Source: Stutzerimonas stutzeri
Lineage (GTDB): Bacteria; Pseudomonadota; Gammaproteobacteria; Pseudomonadales; Pseudomonadaceae
Assembly (NCBI RefSeq): GCF_024448935.1
Contig: NZ_JAMOIE010000006.1
Span: forward strand, 23,849 to 87,848
Direction of reading: 5' to 3'
DNA: 64,000 bases
This document shows positions 8,884 to 18,282 of this stretch, piece by piece. Within the stretch, counting starts at the first letter, position 1. Every line of letters begins with the position of its first letter. A program made the position numbers and the translations under genes. A model generated the notes under the pieces. That model was not told where the DNA came from and did not search any database. It saw only the letters and a program-made list of their open reading frames with translations.

Positions 8884-10254
8884 ATGGGGTTAAAGGCCGA
8901 GCTGAAAGCTCTCGTAGATGAGTTAGATCAAATACACAAGGGGGCCACGCCATGGTCCGAAGAACCTGGAATTCCTGATTTCGTCACTGCCGAGAATGGT
9001 ATGCAGCGGTTCTTCACAAGGAAGGCAAGAGAGGCACTTGGGCAATTCTCCAGCACCCTCCATCAGAATCGGCCCCAGAAGTCAGTGAAGATTGAGTCTG
9101 AGGCCTATCAAAAGGTAGTCCGTCAGACCGTTGCCGACTTGCATGCTGCGGGTGAGCTCTTAGGATTTGATGAATGCGATCAGGGCGGGCTTCTTCCAAA
9201 ACTGAAGTTACTCATTGAGGAACGACTCGCAAGCATCGCCAACGAGCACACGCACTATTTTCCTGCCTGGACCCTGGGCATGGAGAGGGTTTCTCCTTTC
9301 TCCCTCGGCCCGGTGACATTCTTGAATAGATCCGACTGGATAGATTCGGTCGACTTCCCTCAGTACGGAAAGGATCACTATCTGAACCAACCAGAGGCGA
9401 ACCACCGCTGGAAGGAAATTCTCAAGGATGCCTTGCAGAATCCCAATGATGGCTCCTCCATCGAAGGGCTGGCCAACGCCGTCTACAGTGCGATCGTCGG
9501 ATGTCCGGCCTTGGTCAAGGTAACAGTCCGTGGCTATGAGCGTGAATTCTCACGCAAGTTGGCGAGGTTGGTTGCCAAGACAGCGCTTGACGCTATCTCT
9601 CTTGGCTTTGGGGCCCCCGAGTGCTTCTTGCAACAGGCGCTTCAAGACGAGCGTCTACCGCCTGCCGGTAGCGATCGCCTGGTCGAAACCAAAGGATTTC
9701 TGTGGTTGCCCGGAAGCTCGCTTGGGAAGCGTATTACTTCGCAACCTCCCGAGCGAGTAAGGCAAGCGTTGGATGACATGACGTCTATTATTCCGGCATT
9801 CGCGGCGATCCTTGATGGGTTGCTTGATCCATCGAGTCACCCGCATCCCAAGCTTGCCAATCGATGGGCTACTGCGCTGGATTGGTTCGGCGAAGGCAAT
9901 CGTGAATCAAGTGATGCCATAGCGCTGGCGAAGCTCGGAACCTGCCTAGATGTACTGTGCTGCGGTGGCAAGAACGATGGTATCCGTGAAATGGTCATCC
10001 ATTTAACTGGTACGAGTAGCGAAACTCAGGTAGTACGGGGCAACCGTCCTCGCACACTGAAGCAGTTGGTCAAGGACATCTATGACCACGGTCGATCGCA
10101 GATACTGCATGGCACACACTACGACAGGCTGGAATCATTCGCCGCAGAGCGCCAGTATGCCACCTACCTCGCACGGATCGTGTTGATTGAGTGCGCAGTG
10201 CGGTTACAGCACTATGGTGGTTCAGATGAAGACAAGGCGTTCAGAACAATATAG
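8884..10254 (+). CDS. HEPN-motif protein, cargo gene inside the transfer operon; possible defence function
   Basis: A 456-residue soluble protein I do not recognise over most of its length. Near the C-terminus is DIYDHGRSQILHGTHYDRLESF (R-x4-H at about residues 404-409), the pattern of HEPN RNase-type active sites, in a context resembling ApeA-like HEPN C-termini. RX4H HEPN proteins often act as toxins or abortive-infection effectors; that is inference here. The gene is on the plus strand between two minus-strand transfer genes, has visibly lower GC than they do, and its TAG stop abuts the stop of the convergent PFL_4697-family gene with no spacer. AAGGG lies 8 bases upstream of the ATG. Confidence 0.65.
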   Translation: MGLKAELKALVDELDQIHKGATPWSEEPGIPDFVTAENGMQRFFTRKAREALGQFSSTLHQNRPQKSVKIESEAYQKVVRQTVADLHAAGELLGFDECDQGGLLPKLKLLIEERLASIANEHTHYFPAWTLGMERVSPFSLGPVTFLNRSDWIDSVDFPQYGKDHYLNQPEANHRWKEILKDALQNPNDGSSIEGLANAVYSAIVGCPALVKVTVRGYEREFSRKLARLVAKTALDAISLGFGAPECFLQQALQDERLPPAGSDRLVETKGFLWLPGSSLGKRITSQPPERVRQALDDMTSIIPAFAAILDGLLDPSSHPHPKLANRWATALDWFGEGNRESSDAIALAKLGTCLDVLCCGGKNDGIREMVIHLTGTSSETQVVRGNRPRTLKQLVKDIYDHGRSQILHGTHYDRLESFAAERQYATYLARIVLIECAVRLQHYGGSDEDKAFRTI

Positions 10255-11004
10255 CTACAGGTACTTTTTGAAGCTCCCCGCAGTCAGAGATACAGCCAGT
10301 CCCAGTAAGGCGGCGCTGGGTAACAGAATCAGCAGTGGATGCACCGAGACCGGCATCGCCAAGTAGATCACCCAGGGCAGTATCGCCAGTGGCAGTAGCG
10401 AGGCTTTCGCGCGATGGTAGACGAAGCCCGATTCCCGGCCGGCGCCGAACTTGCGCACGTCGCGGCGCACCAGTCCATCGACCAGACCGACGAACACTGC
10501 CGTGAGCACCAGCGGCAGTGTCAATACCAGAACCAGCAGGCGCACCATAAAGGTCAAGGTGATGAAAGCGGCGGCAATCAGATAGCGCTCGGCCCAGACA
10601 TAGACTTGGCTGATGAAGTAGCGGAAATCACGGGATTGTCCTTGGCCCGGCGCGCGGGCGCGTTCTGCGGTATCGTTCATCTTGTCGAGCAGCCCGGTCT
10701 TGACGAACACCCACTCGTAACCCGTCTCCACCAGGCGGTGCGCGGTGCGCCCTGGCTCCTGCACGATGGCGCTGCGCGTGAAGTGATTCGACAGATGCCC
10801 CAGCTCGTACTGCAGCATCGATTGCGCATGGCGCCAGCCCTGGTCCTTCCAGAACAGGTGCATGCCCACGCACTCGATCAGGATCGACAGCATCAGCGAG
10901 GCGATCAGTACCCCGAACAGGCGCAGCGGCAAGGAGATCGCAGTGGCGATCAGGCCCTGCCGGCGCTGTTGCTGCCGCTGCGCAGTGGATGCCGGGTCGC
11001 TCAT
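10255..11004 (-). CDS. ICE membrane protein (PFL_4697 family)
   Basis: A 249-residue inner-membrane protein with about four hydrophobic segments (near residues 20-45, 145-170, 200-215 and 225-240). It matches TIGR03747 (PFL_4697 family), which follows traD in this ICE class. Its start overlaps the traD stop by 4 bases. A conserved VDGLVRRDVRKFGAGRESGF segment precedes the C-terminal helices. Its specific function is not known. Confidence 0.88.
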   Translation of the reverse strand: MSDPASTAQRQQQRRQGLIATAISLPLRLFGVLIASLMLSILIECVGMHLFWKDQGWRHAQSMLQYELGHLSNHFTRSAIVQEPGRTAHRLVETGYEWVFVKTGLLDKMNDTAERARAPGQGQSRDFRYFISQVYVWAERYLIAAAFITLTFMVRLLVLVLTLPLVLTAVFVGLVDGLVRRDVRKFGAGRESGFVYHRAKASLLPLAILPWVIYLAMPVSVHPLLILLPSAALLGLAVSLTAGSFKKYL

Positions 11005-13190
11005 GGCGTGTGCTCATCCAGGCCCGTGTCGCCCGTGACGTTCGCGGGAGGGTCGCTCGCAATGGGCGCTTCGTCGAGCAAGTCGTCGGGCAAGGGGCCA
11101 TCCTGCAGCATCGGCGACCCCAGGTTCTCCCACCAGTGCGCAGCCTCGGTGTAGTGCTGGCGCATGTACCCCGCGAGCTGCTGCAGATCCTCCGGCATGG
11201 CCTCATCAGGGTCGGCCGCCGGCAGCGGCATCCTGACCTTCCACAGCTGTCCGCCCTGCATCAGGGCGAAGCATTGACCCTTCGGCAACGCTACGACATG
11301 AGAGGGCTCGATCATCGGCACGCTGGACATGCTGATGCGGTCTTGCGTGTTGCTGGTGAAATCGGTTGAACCGCGGATCTCCGAACTATCGGTCGCACCG
11401 CTGACGATGGTCGTGGTGTAGACCTCCACCTTCGGCAACTGCCTGGTCAGCAGTTCGGCGGTGGCGGTTTCGCGCACCCTCAACATGAACACATTGTTGA
11501 AATTCCCGACGACCTGACCGGCTTTGGCCCTATTGCCGATGCGCGCCTCGATGTCGCTCAGGGTCTGCGTGTAAGCGGTGATCTGGAGCCCGGCGCCGCC
11601 CCCCTTGTTGATCATCGGAATGAACTCGTCGCCCATCAACTCATTGAATTCATCCGCGTGAACATTGATCGGCACCTTGGTGTTCGCGGAGGCCCACGGC
11701 AGACCATCGTCGATACCGTGTTTATAAATGTGGCCTGCGACGGAAACCAAGTCACTGAACATCGAATTGCCGACCGCCGCAGCGACTTCGGCATCAGAAA
11801 GCGCATCCAGGCCGACATAGACAATGGCGCGCTTCCGGATCACCTGCATCCAATCGAAAATAGGACGGGGATCACCGAGGTCCGAGTAGTTCGGGGCCAG
11901 CAACTGGGCGACCTTGCCGCTGGTGAGCTTTTCCAACAGAGGCAGCAGCGAGGCGACGATCTTGTCGAAATACGTCTTGTCGTACCGGACCGCCGAGCGC
12001 AGGCCGTCGAGCACCGGATCGTAGTTGCGCGCCTGGCTGAGGTACTGCTCCAGGGCCACGACACGCTTCTCGCGTCCGATCATGTTCCTGGGGATGTTCT
12101 TCTCGTTGAGCTTGGCCTCGATCTGGACGATGACTTCCCAGGCCTTCGGCTCGGTGCGGGCGAAGAAATGCGCGGCGTACTCGATGAACAGCGCATCGAT
12201 GTTGATCACATGACGCTGGATCAACAGATAGTCCGGACGTTGCCCCAGCTCGATCAGCGCCCTGGCAATGACATTGACGAATCTCCAGGCAAATTCGCGA
12301 AAGGCCGCGCTGTTGCCTTCGCCAGAAAGCTGGCCGGCGATGCGCGTTGCGACCTCGCTGATGCGGCCGAACCGTCCCACGGCGTTATAGCGCGCGCTGA
12401 TATCGGGCCAGCCGAGATGAAAGATATACAGCTCGTTCTCGCGGCCGGCGCGCTTGGCCTCGACGTACACCCGCTTCAGGAGATCGGCATCACCCTTGGG
12501 GTCGATGACGATGACGACTTCATGCTCGCCCGCAGCGTTTTGCCGCCGGATGTCCTGGGTCACGAACAACTCGGCGAGCCGCGTCTTGCCCACGCGTGTC
12601 GTGCCCAGCACCAGAGAGTGTCCGACGCGTTCGCCCAGCGGCAGGCTGACGTCGACTTCCTCGGGTTCGATGCCGTGCAGGCGCGGCAGGCCGCCTACTG
12701 GCGGCAAGGGGCGCACGGGGTTGAGCGGCATGTCCCAGCTGGTGAGGCTCGACAGGCGCGAAAGTGGAAACGGCGCGAACTCCAACCGTTCCTCCAGGCG
12801 TCGCGCCAGCTGGTAGGCCGGTGTCGGTTCGACGTAGCGCCGGAACTCGGGCCGGTACGTCTGCATCAGCCTGTGCGTGTGCTTCTGTTCCCAGCGAAAG
12901 CCTTTGCCGATGAACAACCGCTGCTGGCTGACCGGCACGTCGCGGCTTGTCATGACGTAGCGCGGCAACCTGCGGATGTTGCGGCGATAGCGCAGAGTCA
13001 CCTGCGCGTCGCGCCAGCGGATCGCACCGAAGGTGGCGAACGCCAGCGCACTGCCGATACCCATGGCCGGGCTCAGCGCGAGCGACCACGGTGCCACCAG
13101 GCACAGAAACGCGGCGCCGGCGCAGACCGCCACGGTGTACAGCTCCACCGCGGGGCGCAGCAGAACTTCGACGGGCTGCGTCTGCGACAT
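11001..13190 (-). CDS. traD: Coupling protein TraD (SXT/TOL-type ICE subfamily)
   Basis: A 729-residue type IV coupling protein that brings the relaxase-DNA complex to the secretion channel. It has two N-terminal membrane helices (residues about 17-55), Walker A GTTRVGKT near residue 200 and a Walker B-like VHADEFNELM near 513. These features and length match TIGR03743. It lies between the PFL_4695-family gene (5-base gap) and the PFL_4697-family gene (4-base overlap). It appears intact. Confidence 0.93.
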   Translation of the reverse strand: MSQTQPVEVLLRPAVELYTVAVCAGAAFLCLVAPWSLALSPAMGIGSALAFATFGAIRWRDAQVTLRYRRNIRRLPRYVMTSRDVPVSQQRLFIGKGFRWEQKHTHRLMQTYRPEFRRYVEPTPAYQLARRLEERLEFAPFPLSRLSSLTSWDMPLNPVRPLPPVGGLPRLHGIEPEEVDVSLPLGERVGHSLVLGTTRVGKTRLAELFVTQDIRRQNAAGEHEVVIVIDPKGDADLLKRVYVEAKRAGRENELYIFHLGWPDISARYNAVGRFGRISEVATRIAGQLSGEGNSAAFREFAWRFVNVIARALIELGQRPDYLLIQRHVINIDALFIEYAAHFFARTEPKAWEVIVQIEAKLNEKNIPRNMIGREKRVVALEQYLSQARNYDPVLDGLRSAVRYDKTYFDKIVASLLPLLEKLTSGKVAQLLAPNYSDLGDPRPIFDWMQVIRKRAIVYVGLDALSDAEVAAAVGNSMFSDLVSVAGHIYKHGIDDGLPWASANTKVPINVHADEFNELMGDEFIPMINKGGGAGLQITAYTQTLSDIEARIGNRAKAGQVVGNFNNVFMLRVRETATAELLTRQLPKVEVYTTTIVSGATDSSEIRGSTDFTSNTQDRISMSSVPMIEPSHVVALPKGQCFALMQGGQLWKVRMPLPAADPDEAMPEDLQQLAGYMRQHYTEAAHWWENLGSPMLQDGPLPDDLLDEAPIASDPPANVTGDTGLDEHTP

Positions 13191-13194
13191 GGCG

Positions 13195-13740
13195 TCATTG
13201 CTCGATGCCGGTGGCCGTGACCAGCACCGGGTAATGCCGCAGGCCCAGGCGTTCGGCCAGATCGTCGGCGGACATCGGCGACAGATTCAGGCCGGGCGCG
13301 ATTGCACGCAGTTGTGCCAGCGCCTGGGCCGTCTCGACATTGACCACCAGGCCCCAGGCGTTGCGTTGGCGCAGCGTGTCGGCGTGCTGACGCAACCAGG
13401 CTTGAGAGGTCGCATCGTCACCGACCAGGAAGAATGGTTGCAGTCCGGGGGCCTCGATGACGCGGCGGGCAACCGTTCCCGGCGTGAGCCTGGCACTGCG
13501 CACCGGCAGCATGGCCGTCTCATCGACAGCGGCGGTTGGTGCCTCGGGAATGACGATGGAGGGGAGTGGCTGACTCGTGGCGCGCGGCTGCAGGTCGAGC
13601 GCTTCGTAGTACGGCAGCGCGGAAGCGCCGCCCCGGTCTTCCACCACGATCAGGGGCGGCGTGGCACGCACCGCGCTCATCGGCACGGTGGCGAGCATTA
13701 CGACAAGAAGGCCGTGCGTGGCCCGGATGGATGAGGTCAT
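13195..13740 (-). CDS. ICE protein (PFL_4695 family)
   Basis: A 181-residue exported protein (signal peptide ending about AVRA), with the segment PPLIVVEDRGGASALPYYE and a C-terminal region ending RLGLRHYPVLVTATGIEQ. This matches TIGR03765 (PFL_4695 family), which normally sits immediately upstream of traD. ATG 13740 overlaps the stop of the transglycosylase gene (ATGA) and begins the signal peptide. Function not established. Confidence 0.88.
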   Translation of the reverse strand: MTSSIRATHGLLVVMLATVPMSAVRATPPLIVVEDRGGASALPYYEALDLQPRATSQPLPSIVIPEAPTAAVDETAMLPVRSARLTPGTVARRVIEAPGLQPFFLVGDDATSQAWLRQHADTLRQRNAWGLVVNVETAQALAQLRAIAPGLNLSPMSADDLAERLGLRHYPVLVTATGIEQ

Positions 13741-14327
13741 CGGCTGTTCTCCTGGCGGGGCGCGTGTGCGGCGGTCTGTTGCGGGCCGAGCACGCGCTGG
13801 AGGTATTGTGAAACGCTGCGCCGGTAACGCGCCGCGGGCGCGCCGCCAGCCGGTCGGTGGTAACGCCCGACCGCCAGCAGCCAGTCTTCGCCGGGGGTGT
13901 GCTGCTCTTTCAGGATGTCGGCGGCGATGCGCAGGTTGTCGTAGGGGTCGAGCAGATCGCAGGGCTGGCGGTAGCGGTGCTGCTGGTAGCCGAGGTTGAT
14001 CTGGCCCAAGCCCACGTCGATGCGCGTGGGGGGCACCTCGCGCAGCGCCTGGCGCACGCCCGCACAAGCCTGCGCGCGCGTGGCGTAGCGGCGCGACTGG
14101 CCGGCGACATTGAGCGACCAGGGCCACGGCACGATGCGATCGTCCCGGCGCACGCCGCTTTCCTGCAGCGCCACGGCATAGAGCACCGTCGAAGGAATGC
14201 CGGCGCGCTGGGCCGCCAACTGGTAGGCGGGCGGCGGAATTTCCTGGGCCTGGACTGGCCCGGTCGCCAGCGCGGCGGCCAGCAGCACGCGCAGCGGCCA
14301 CGTCGGCATCAGGGCTGGCGCTGCCAT
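13737..14327 (-). CDS. Lytic transglycosylase, conjugation-associated
   Basis: A 196-residue exported enzyme (signal peptide to about residue 28) with a goose-lysozyme/SLT fold signature: catalytic Glu56 in AVALQESG, then VGLGQINLGY and the terminal YDNLRIAADIL. It should cleave peptidoglycan glycan strands to open a path for the secretion channel, the VirB1 role. It overlaps the upstream gene by 19 bases and the downstream gene by 4. Confidence 0.9.
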   Translation of the reverse strand: MAAPALMPTWPLRVLLAAALATGPVQAQEIPPPAYQLAAQRAGIPSTVLYAVALQESGVRRDDRIVPWPWSLNVAGQSRRYATRAQACAGVRQALREVPPTRIDVGLGQINLGYQQHRYRQPCDLLDPYDNLRIAADILKEQHTPGEDWLLAVGRYHRPAGGAPAARYRRSVSQYLQRVLGPQQTAAHAPRQENSR

Positions 14328-15037
14328 TGGCCGTTCACCTGACGCACCACCGCGGGCAGTTCACCGGGCAAACCCAGCGCCAGCCAGCGGCCACCGTCGT
14401 GGTTGAGCGTGATCGAGCCGCTGCGCACGCGCGCCGGATCGATCTGCGCGCGCTGGGCCCACTCGCGGATGCGCGCGTCGTCCTGGCGGCTGCCGACCAT
14501 GTACAGGTCGAACTCGGCGTTCGCCGTCTGCAGACGCTGCACGACCTGGGCACACGGCGCGCAGCCGTCCCGGACGAACACGGCGGTACGACCGCTGCCG
14601 GTCATCGCACTGCCGCCCGGCAGCGCATCGGGCAGATTCACCCGCTGGGCGTCGGGATGCAGGCGTTGCCAGGCTTCGTCGTAGGCTCGTTGATACGCCA
14701 GCAACTTTTCCACGCGGCGCGCTTCGACCTGCACTTGCAGTTCGGCATAGCGCCGTCGCTCCTCGTCGGAGCGGGCTTCGATGCCGAGTGCGGTCAGCGG
14801 GTCGAGGTTGGGTGAATGGATGCCCAGCGGCCCTTCCATCAGTTCGCGGTAGCGTCCCCATTCGTCGCCGCGCAGCCCCCAGTCCCGCGCCAGGCGTTCA
14901 TCGCGTGCCTGATCGATCTGGCTCGGCGTGACACGGGAAGACTGTGCGGGTGTGCTCTGGGTGGCGGGCTGCTGCGCGAAGGCCGGTGCGTTCAGCGCGG
15001 CCAACAGGAACAGCATGGAAAGTGCGCGACGTTGCAT
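14309..15037 (-). CDS. ICE protein (PFL_4693 family)
   Basis: A 242-residue exported protein: signal peptide ending AFA, a helical region beginning RDWGLRGDEWGRYRELMEG, and a C-terminal thioredoxin-like segment with CAPC (VRDGCAPCAQVVQRL). It matches TIGR03759 (PFL_4693 family). The CxxC suggests periplasmic redox chemistry, which is of interest because the other thioredoxin-like gene of this operon (355-1043) is broken. Confidence 0.87.
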   Translation of the reverse strand: MQRRALSMLFLLAALNAPAFAQQPATQSTPAQSSRVTPSQIDQARDERLARDWGLRGDEWGRYRELMEGPLGIHSPNLDPLTALGIEARSDEERRRYAELQVQVEARRVEKLLAYQRAYDEAWQRLHPDAQRVNLPDALPGGSAMTGSGRTAVFVRDGCAPCAQVVQRLQTANAEFDLYMVGSRQDDARIREWAQRAQIDPARVRSGSITLNHDGGRWLALGLPGELPAVVRQVNGQWQRQP

Positions 15038-15049
15038 GGCGCCTCCCGA

Positions 15050-15709
15050 TCAAGGAATCGCCAGCCGGCGCGTCTGGTCGCCGGCCTGGAACACGGCGGT
15101 GTTGCCGTCGATGGTCTGCAACTGCCAGCGCCCGGCATGCTCGCCGGGAAGCAGCACCTGGATCTGCCCGGCCGAGAGCGGGTCGGTGGCGGGGGCGATG
15201 GAAACGGCGCGCTGCCCGGCGCGCAGTTCCGCACCGATCAAGCGGAAGGGAAACGGCACCTGTGCCGGTGCCGTCGTCGTCGCCCTGGCGGGACGCGGCG
15301 CTGCGGGCGTGCGCGCGGCGGTCTGGCGCTGTGCCTTGAGCTGCTCGACCTCGCTGTGCAGTGTCTGCAGGGCCGCCTCGGTGGCGTAGCCGGCCAGCGA
15401 CTGTTCGAGACGGGCGATGTCGGCTTCGAGGCGCTGGCGGGTGTCCTGCAAAGCTTCCTGCAAAGCTGCCGTGGTCGCCGCTTCGGGGCGGGCTTGCAGC
15501 GTCTGTACGTCGTCGGCGAATTCGGCGAGCCGGCCTTCGAGCACCTGCAGTTGGCGTAAGGCCGAATCAACTTGACTCTGACCGGCCAGGTCGCCCGCAA
15601 CGCGGAAGTTGACGAGCACCAGTGCGCTGAGTCCGACCATCCAGGCCCACAGCAGCAGGTACAGCACGAAGGCCGCGCGCGAACGCGACGCATGGGCCAC
15701 TGCGCTCAT
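15050..15709 (-). CDS. ICE membrane protein with coiled coil, unknown function
   Basis: A 219-residue bitopic protein: one N-terminal membrane helix (FVLYLLLWAWMVGLSALVLVNF), a long periplasmic coiled coil (about residues 45-130), an Ala/Pro/Thr linker, and a C-terminal globular part (PFPFRLIGAELRAGQRAVS). It is regularly found between the PilL-like and PFL_4693 genes of this ICE class. Start overlaps the pilL-like stop (ATGA). No enzymatic motif seen. Confidence 0.8.
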   Translation of the reverse strand: MSAVAHASRSRAAFVLYLLLWAWMVGLSALVLVNFRVAGDLAGQSQVDSALRQLQVLEGRLAEFADDVQTLQARPEAATTAALQEALQDTRQRLEADIARLEQSLAGYATEAALQTLHSEVEQLKAQRQTAARTPAAPRPARATTTAPAQVPFPFRLIGAELRAGQRAVSIAPATDPLSAGQIQVLLPGEHAGRWQLQTIDGNTAVFQAGDQTRRLAIP

Positions 15710-16269
15710 GGCTGGCCTCCGTCGACGATGGGAAAGGTCTGCACCGGCGCGGCCAGTGGCGTGTCGGTCTCGGGATCTGCGGAGGGCTCGCCGGCAGGAA
15801 CGAAGCAGATCTGGCGCGCCCTGTCATCGACCTGTACATCCCAGGCCGGCCCGGCGAGCGTGAGCAGTGCGTCGCGCAGCGTCATCGGCCCCAGATACAG
15901 GTGCGCCGCCGGCAGCGGCAGCGAATACAGCTCGATCACCGCATGGGCGTTCTCGCAAAGCTGGTAGCCGCTGCGCTGGAGTGCGTGGCGCAGGCCGTCG
16001 CCCACCGTCGCTCTGGCATCCGCTGGCATCGCCACGTCGATGACCTGCAGCAGCAGGTCACGCTGGGCCGCGGTGGGAACAAGCTCCACGAGCGTGTAGC
16101 GGCCATAGCGCACCACCGGAATCAGTTCAGGTGACTGCGGCGCTGTGTCGGCTTCCTCGACAAGAGGATCAACGGGCGGTGCGGCGGTGGTGGCGCAGCC
16201 GCCGCTCAACACAGCGGTGATCAGCAGGCCGCTGCCGGTCAGGCGCCGTAGAAGTTGGGTTGCTGGCAT
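15706..16269 (-). CDS. pilL: PilL-like N-terminal domain lipoprotein of the transfer operon
   Basis: A 187-residue protein with a lipoprotein-type signal (VLSGGCATT) and a domain containing PVVRYGRYTLVELVPTAAQ and YLGPMTLRDALLTLAGPAW, characteristic of the PFGI-1 PilL N-terminal family (TIGR03748). It is the first gene of this part of the transfer operon. Divergent to it, on the other side of a 225-base spacer, is the Gabija cargo. The N-domain resembles secretin/pilus assembly factors. Confidence 0.85.
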   Translation of the reverse strand: MPATQLLRRLTGSGLLITAVLSGGCATTAAPPVDPLVEEADTAPQSPELIPVVRYGRYTLVELVPTAAQRDLLLQVIDVAMPADARATVGDGLRHALQRSGYQLCENAHAVIELYSLPLPAAHLYLGPMTLRDALLTLAGPAWDVQVDDRARQICFVPAGEPSADPETDTPLAAPVQTFPIVDGGQP

Positions 16270-16494
16270 GGTTCGGCTCTCGATGGCGATGAGCCGATAC
16301 CTTCGCCGGGCAGACCGAATCGTTCAGCAAAGAATACGAAAGAGTCTTGGATCGCTTTGTTCGCGGGTGTAGGTTGGAAGTATGAGTCTTCGGAGGTTGA
16401 GTCAGCGCAGGCTTGTAGGGAAGGCGGTGAATAACTAACGGTGTTGCCGACGATGGGCTGATATTATTCGTAAGACATATTGCAGGGGGTGTGC
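16270..16494. other. Spacer between pilL-like gene and gajA
   Basis: This divergent spacer should hold promoters for the transfer operon (leftward) and for gajA-gajB (rightward). It is more AT-rich than its flanks. I see no conclusive -35/-10 pair or hairpin. It marks one edge of the cargo insertion. Confidence 0.4.
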
Positions 16495-18282
16495 ATGCGG
16501 ATCTCACGCGTTAGGCTGATCAATTTCGCCAATTTTTCGGATGTTGATATAAAGACTGGCGATAGCATCGTTATCGTTGGTGAGAATAAAGTCGGAAAAA
16601 GTAACTTCATTCGTGGATTACAGCTGATTCTCGACCCAGGATTGTCCGAGCGTGACCGGCAATTGAGCATAGAGCACTTCTGGGATGGCCTGGTTGAAGA
16701 CAAGATCGGTAAAATCATCGAAGTCTCGGTGGACTTGACCGACTTCACTGATAACCCGCGGTTGATGGCTCATCTCAACGATTGTGTGATTGATCCAGGC
16801 CCACCCATGACGGCCCGTCTCACCTATCGCTTCCAGCCCAAAGCCGGACTGGGACGCGCTCCGGAATCGTTGAAAGACTATGAGTATGTGATCTTTGGTG
16901 GTAACGACCCCGAAATGCACGTCGGTAGTGCGTTTCGCCGCATGTTGCCAATAGACGTCCAGGTGGCACTGCGTGATGCTGAGAAGGATCTCGCGAGTTG
17001 GCGCAATTCACCATTGAGACCCCTCATCGAAGATCTTGCCGAGTCGTTGGACGAAGACGCCCGTGAGGAGATTCAAAATCAGGTTGACGACGCACAGCGG
17101 GAACTAGCTGGCCACGCCCAAGTGGTTGCGACGGCGAACCGGATCAGCGAGCGGTTGATCTCCATTGCTGGTGAGCAGCATGCTGTGCCTGTGTCGCTTG
17201 GACTCGCTCCAACTCGGGTGGATGCGCTGCTTCGCAGCTTGCGATTGTTAATTGACAATGGAATTCGCGGCGTCGGTGACGCTAGTCTGGGAACCGCGAA
17301 CCTGATCTTCCTGGCATTGAAGAGCCTCGAACTCGACCGCCTCGTGTCTGACGGAGAACGTGACCATACATTCTTTGTGGTTGAGGAGCCCGAAGCGCAC
17401 CTGCACCCGCACGTTCAGCGCCTTGTCTATCGTTATTTCCTTGGCACCGGAGGGGATGAAAACGAGGAAGATGCTCCGCTAACAACGATCCTTACAACTC
17501 ACTCCCCACACATTGCAAGCGTTACGCCGATTAGATCCATCGTTCTGCTACGTCATGACGTGGGGGCAGGCAAGACTGTCGCCGTTTCAACTGCGAATGC
17601 GCCGTTCACACAGAGGGATGAAGAAGATCTACAGCGCTACATTGATGTCACGCGTGGCGAGATTTTCTTTTCTCGGGGGGTCATTCTGGTCGAAGGCGAC
17701 GCAGAGCGTTTCCTGGTCCCCGCGTTCGCTGAGGCGCTTGATATCCACCTCGATATGCTTGGGATTACCGTGTGCTCGGTTGGCGGAACTAACTTCACGC
17801 CGTATGTGAAGCTCCTAGGCCCTGAAGGACTGGATATTCCTCATGTCATCCTGACGGACTATGATCCGGTCAATGGCAAGGCTCCGCTGGTTCGCCGGCG
17901 ACTGATCAATCTTCTTGACGTGGTTGAAGACGAGTACGACCACTCGGAGATGGAGACAGATGACGTAATTGAGCTTGCCGAGGAGTTCGGATACTTCGTG
18001 AACGAGAACACACTGGAAACGGAGTTGTTCGCCGGTGGGTTGGCTGAGTCGATGCGGGATGTAATTCAGCAGGAATTGCCGCAACTGAGGCAAGCAACCC
18101 GAGAAGCATTGCAGCAGTGGGTGGATGACTTAGACCAGGTCGATGAAGAACGGCTGCTGAAGCTTATCGAAAGAATCGGAAAGGGACGATTCGCTCAGGC
18201 CCTTGCACGCTCAGTGTCCGAGGATACTTGCCCGCACTACATCCGTTCCGCGCTGGAGCATATCCGCAATGCCGTCGCGTAG
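16495..18282 (+). CDS. gajA: GajA-like OLD-family ATPase-nuclease (Gabija defence system)
   Basis: A 595-residue protein with an N-terminal ABC/SMC-type ATPase (Walker A GENKVGKS at residues 29-36, Walker B region FFVVEEPEAHLHPHVQ) and a C-terminal TOPRIM domain beginning at about residue 395 (GVILVEGDAERFL, then HVILTDYDP). This order is that of OLD-family nucleases. Directly followed by an overlapping UvrD-like helicase gene, it fits GajA of the Gabija anti-phage system, in which GajA cuts DNA and is controlled by nucleotides. ATG 16495 has an AGGGGG upstream; an in-frame TTG 15 bases earlier is less likely. Confidence 0.85.
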   Translation: MRISRVRLINFANFSDVDIKTGDSIVIVGENKVGKSNFIRGLQLILDPGLSERDRQLSIEHFWDGLVEDKIGKIIEVSVDLTDFTDNPRLMAHLNDCVIDPGPPMTARLTYRFQPKAGLGRAPESLKDYEYVIFGGNDPEMHVGSAFRRMLPIDVQVALRDAEKDLASWRNSPLRPLIEDLAESLDEDAREEIQNQVDDAQRELAGHAQVVATANRISERLISIAGEQHAVPVSLGLAPTRVDALLRSLRLLIDNGIRGVGDASLGTANLIFLALKSLELDRLVSDGERDHTFFVVEEPEAHLHPHVQRLVYRYFLGTGGDENEEDAPLTTILTTHSPHIASVTPIRSIVLLRHDVGAGKTVAVSTANAPFTQRDEEDLQRYIDVTRGEIFFSRGVILVEGDAERFLVPAFAEALDIHLDMLGITVCSVGGTNFTPYVKLLGPEGLDIPHVILTDYDPVNGKAPLVRRRLINLLDVVEDEYDHSEMETDDVIELAEEFGYFVNENTLETELFAGGLAESMRDVIQQELPQLRQATREALQQWVDDLDQVDEERLLKLIERIGKGRFAQALARSVSEDTCPHYIRSALEHIRNAVA

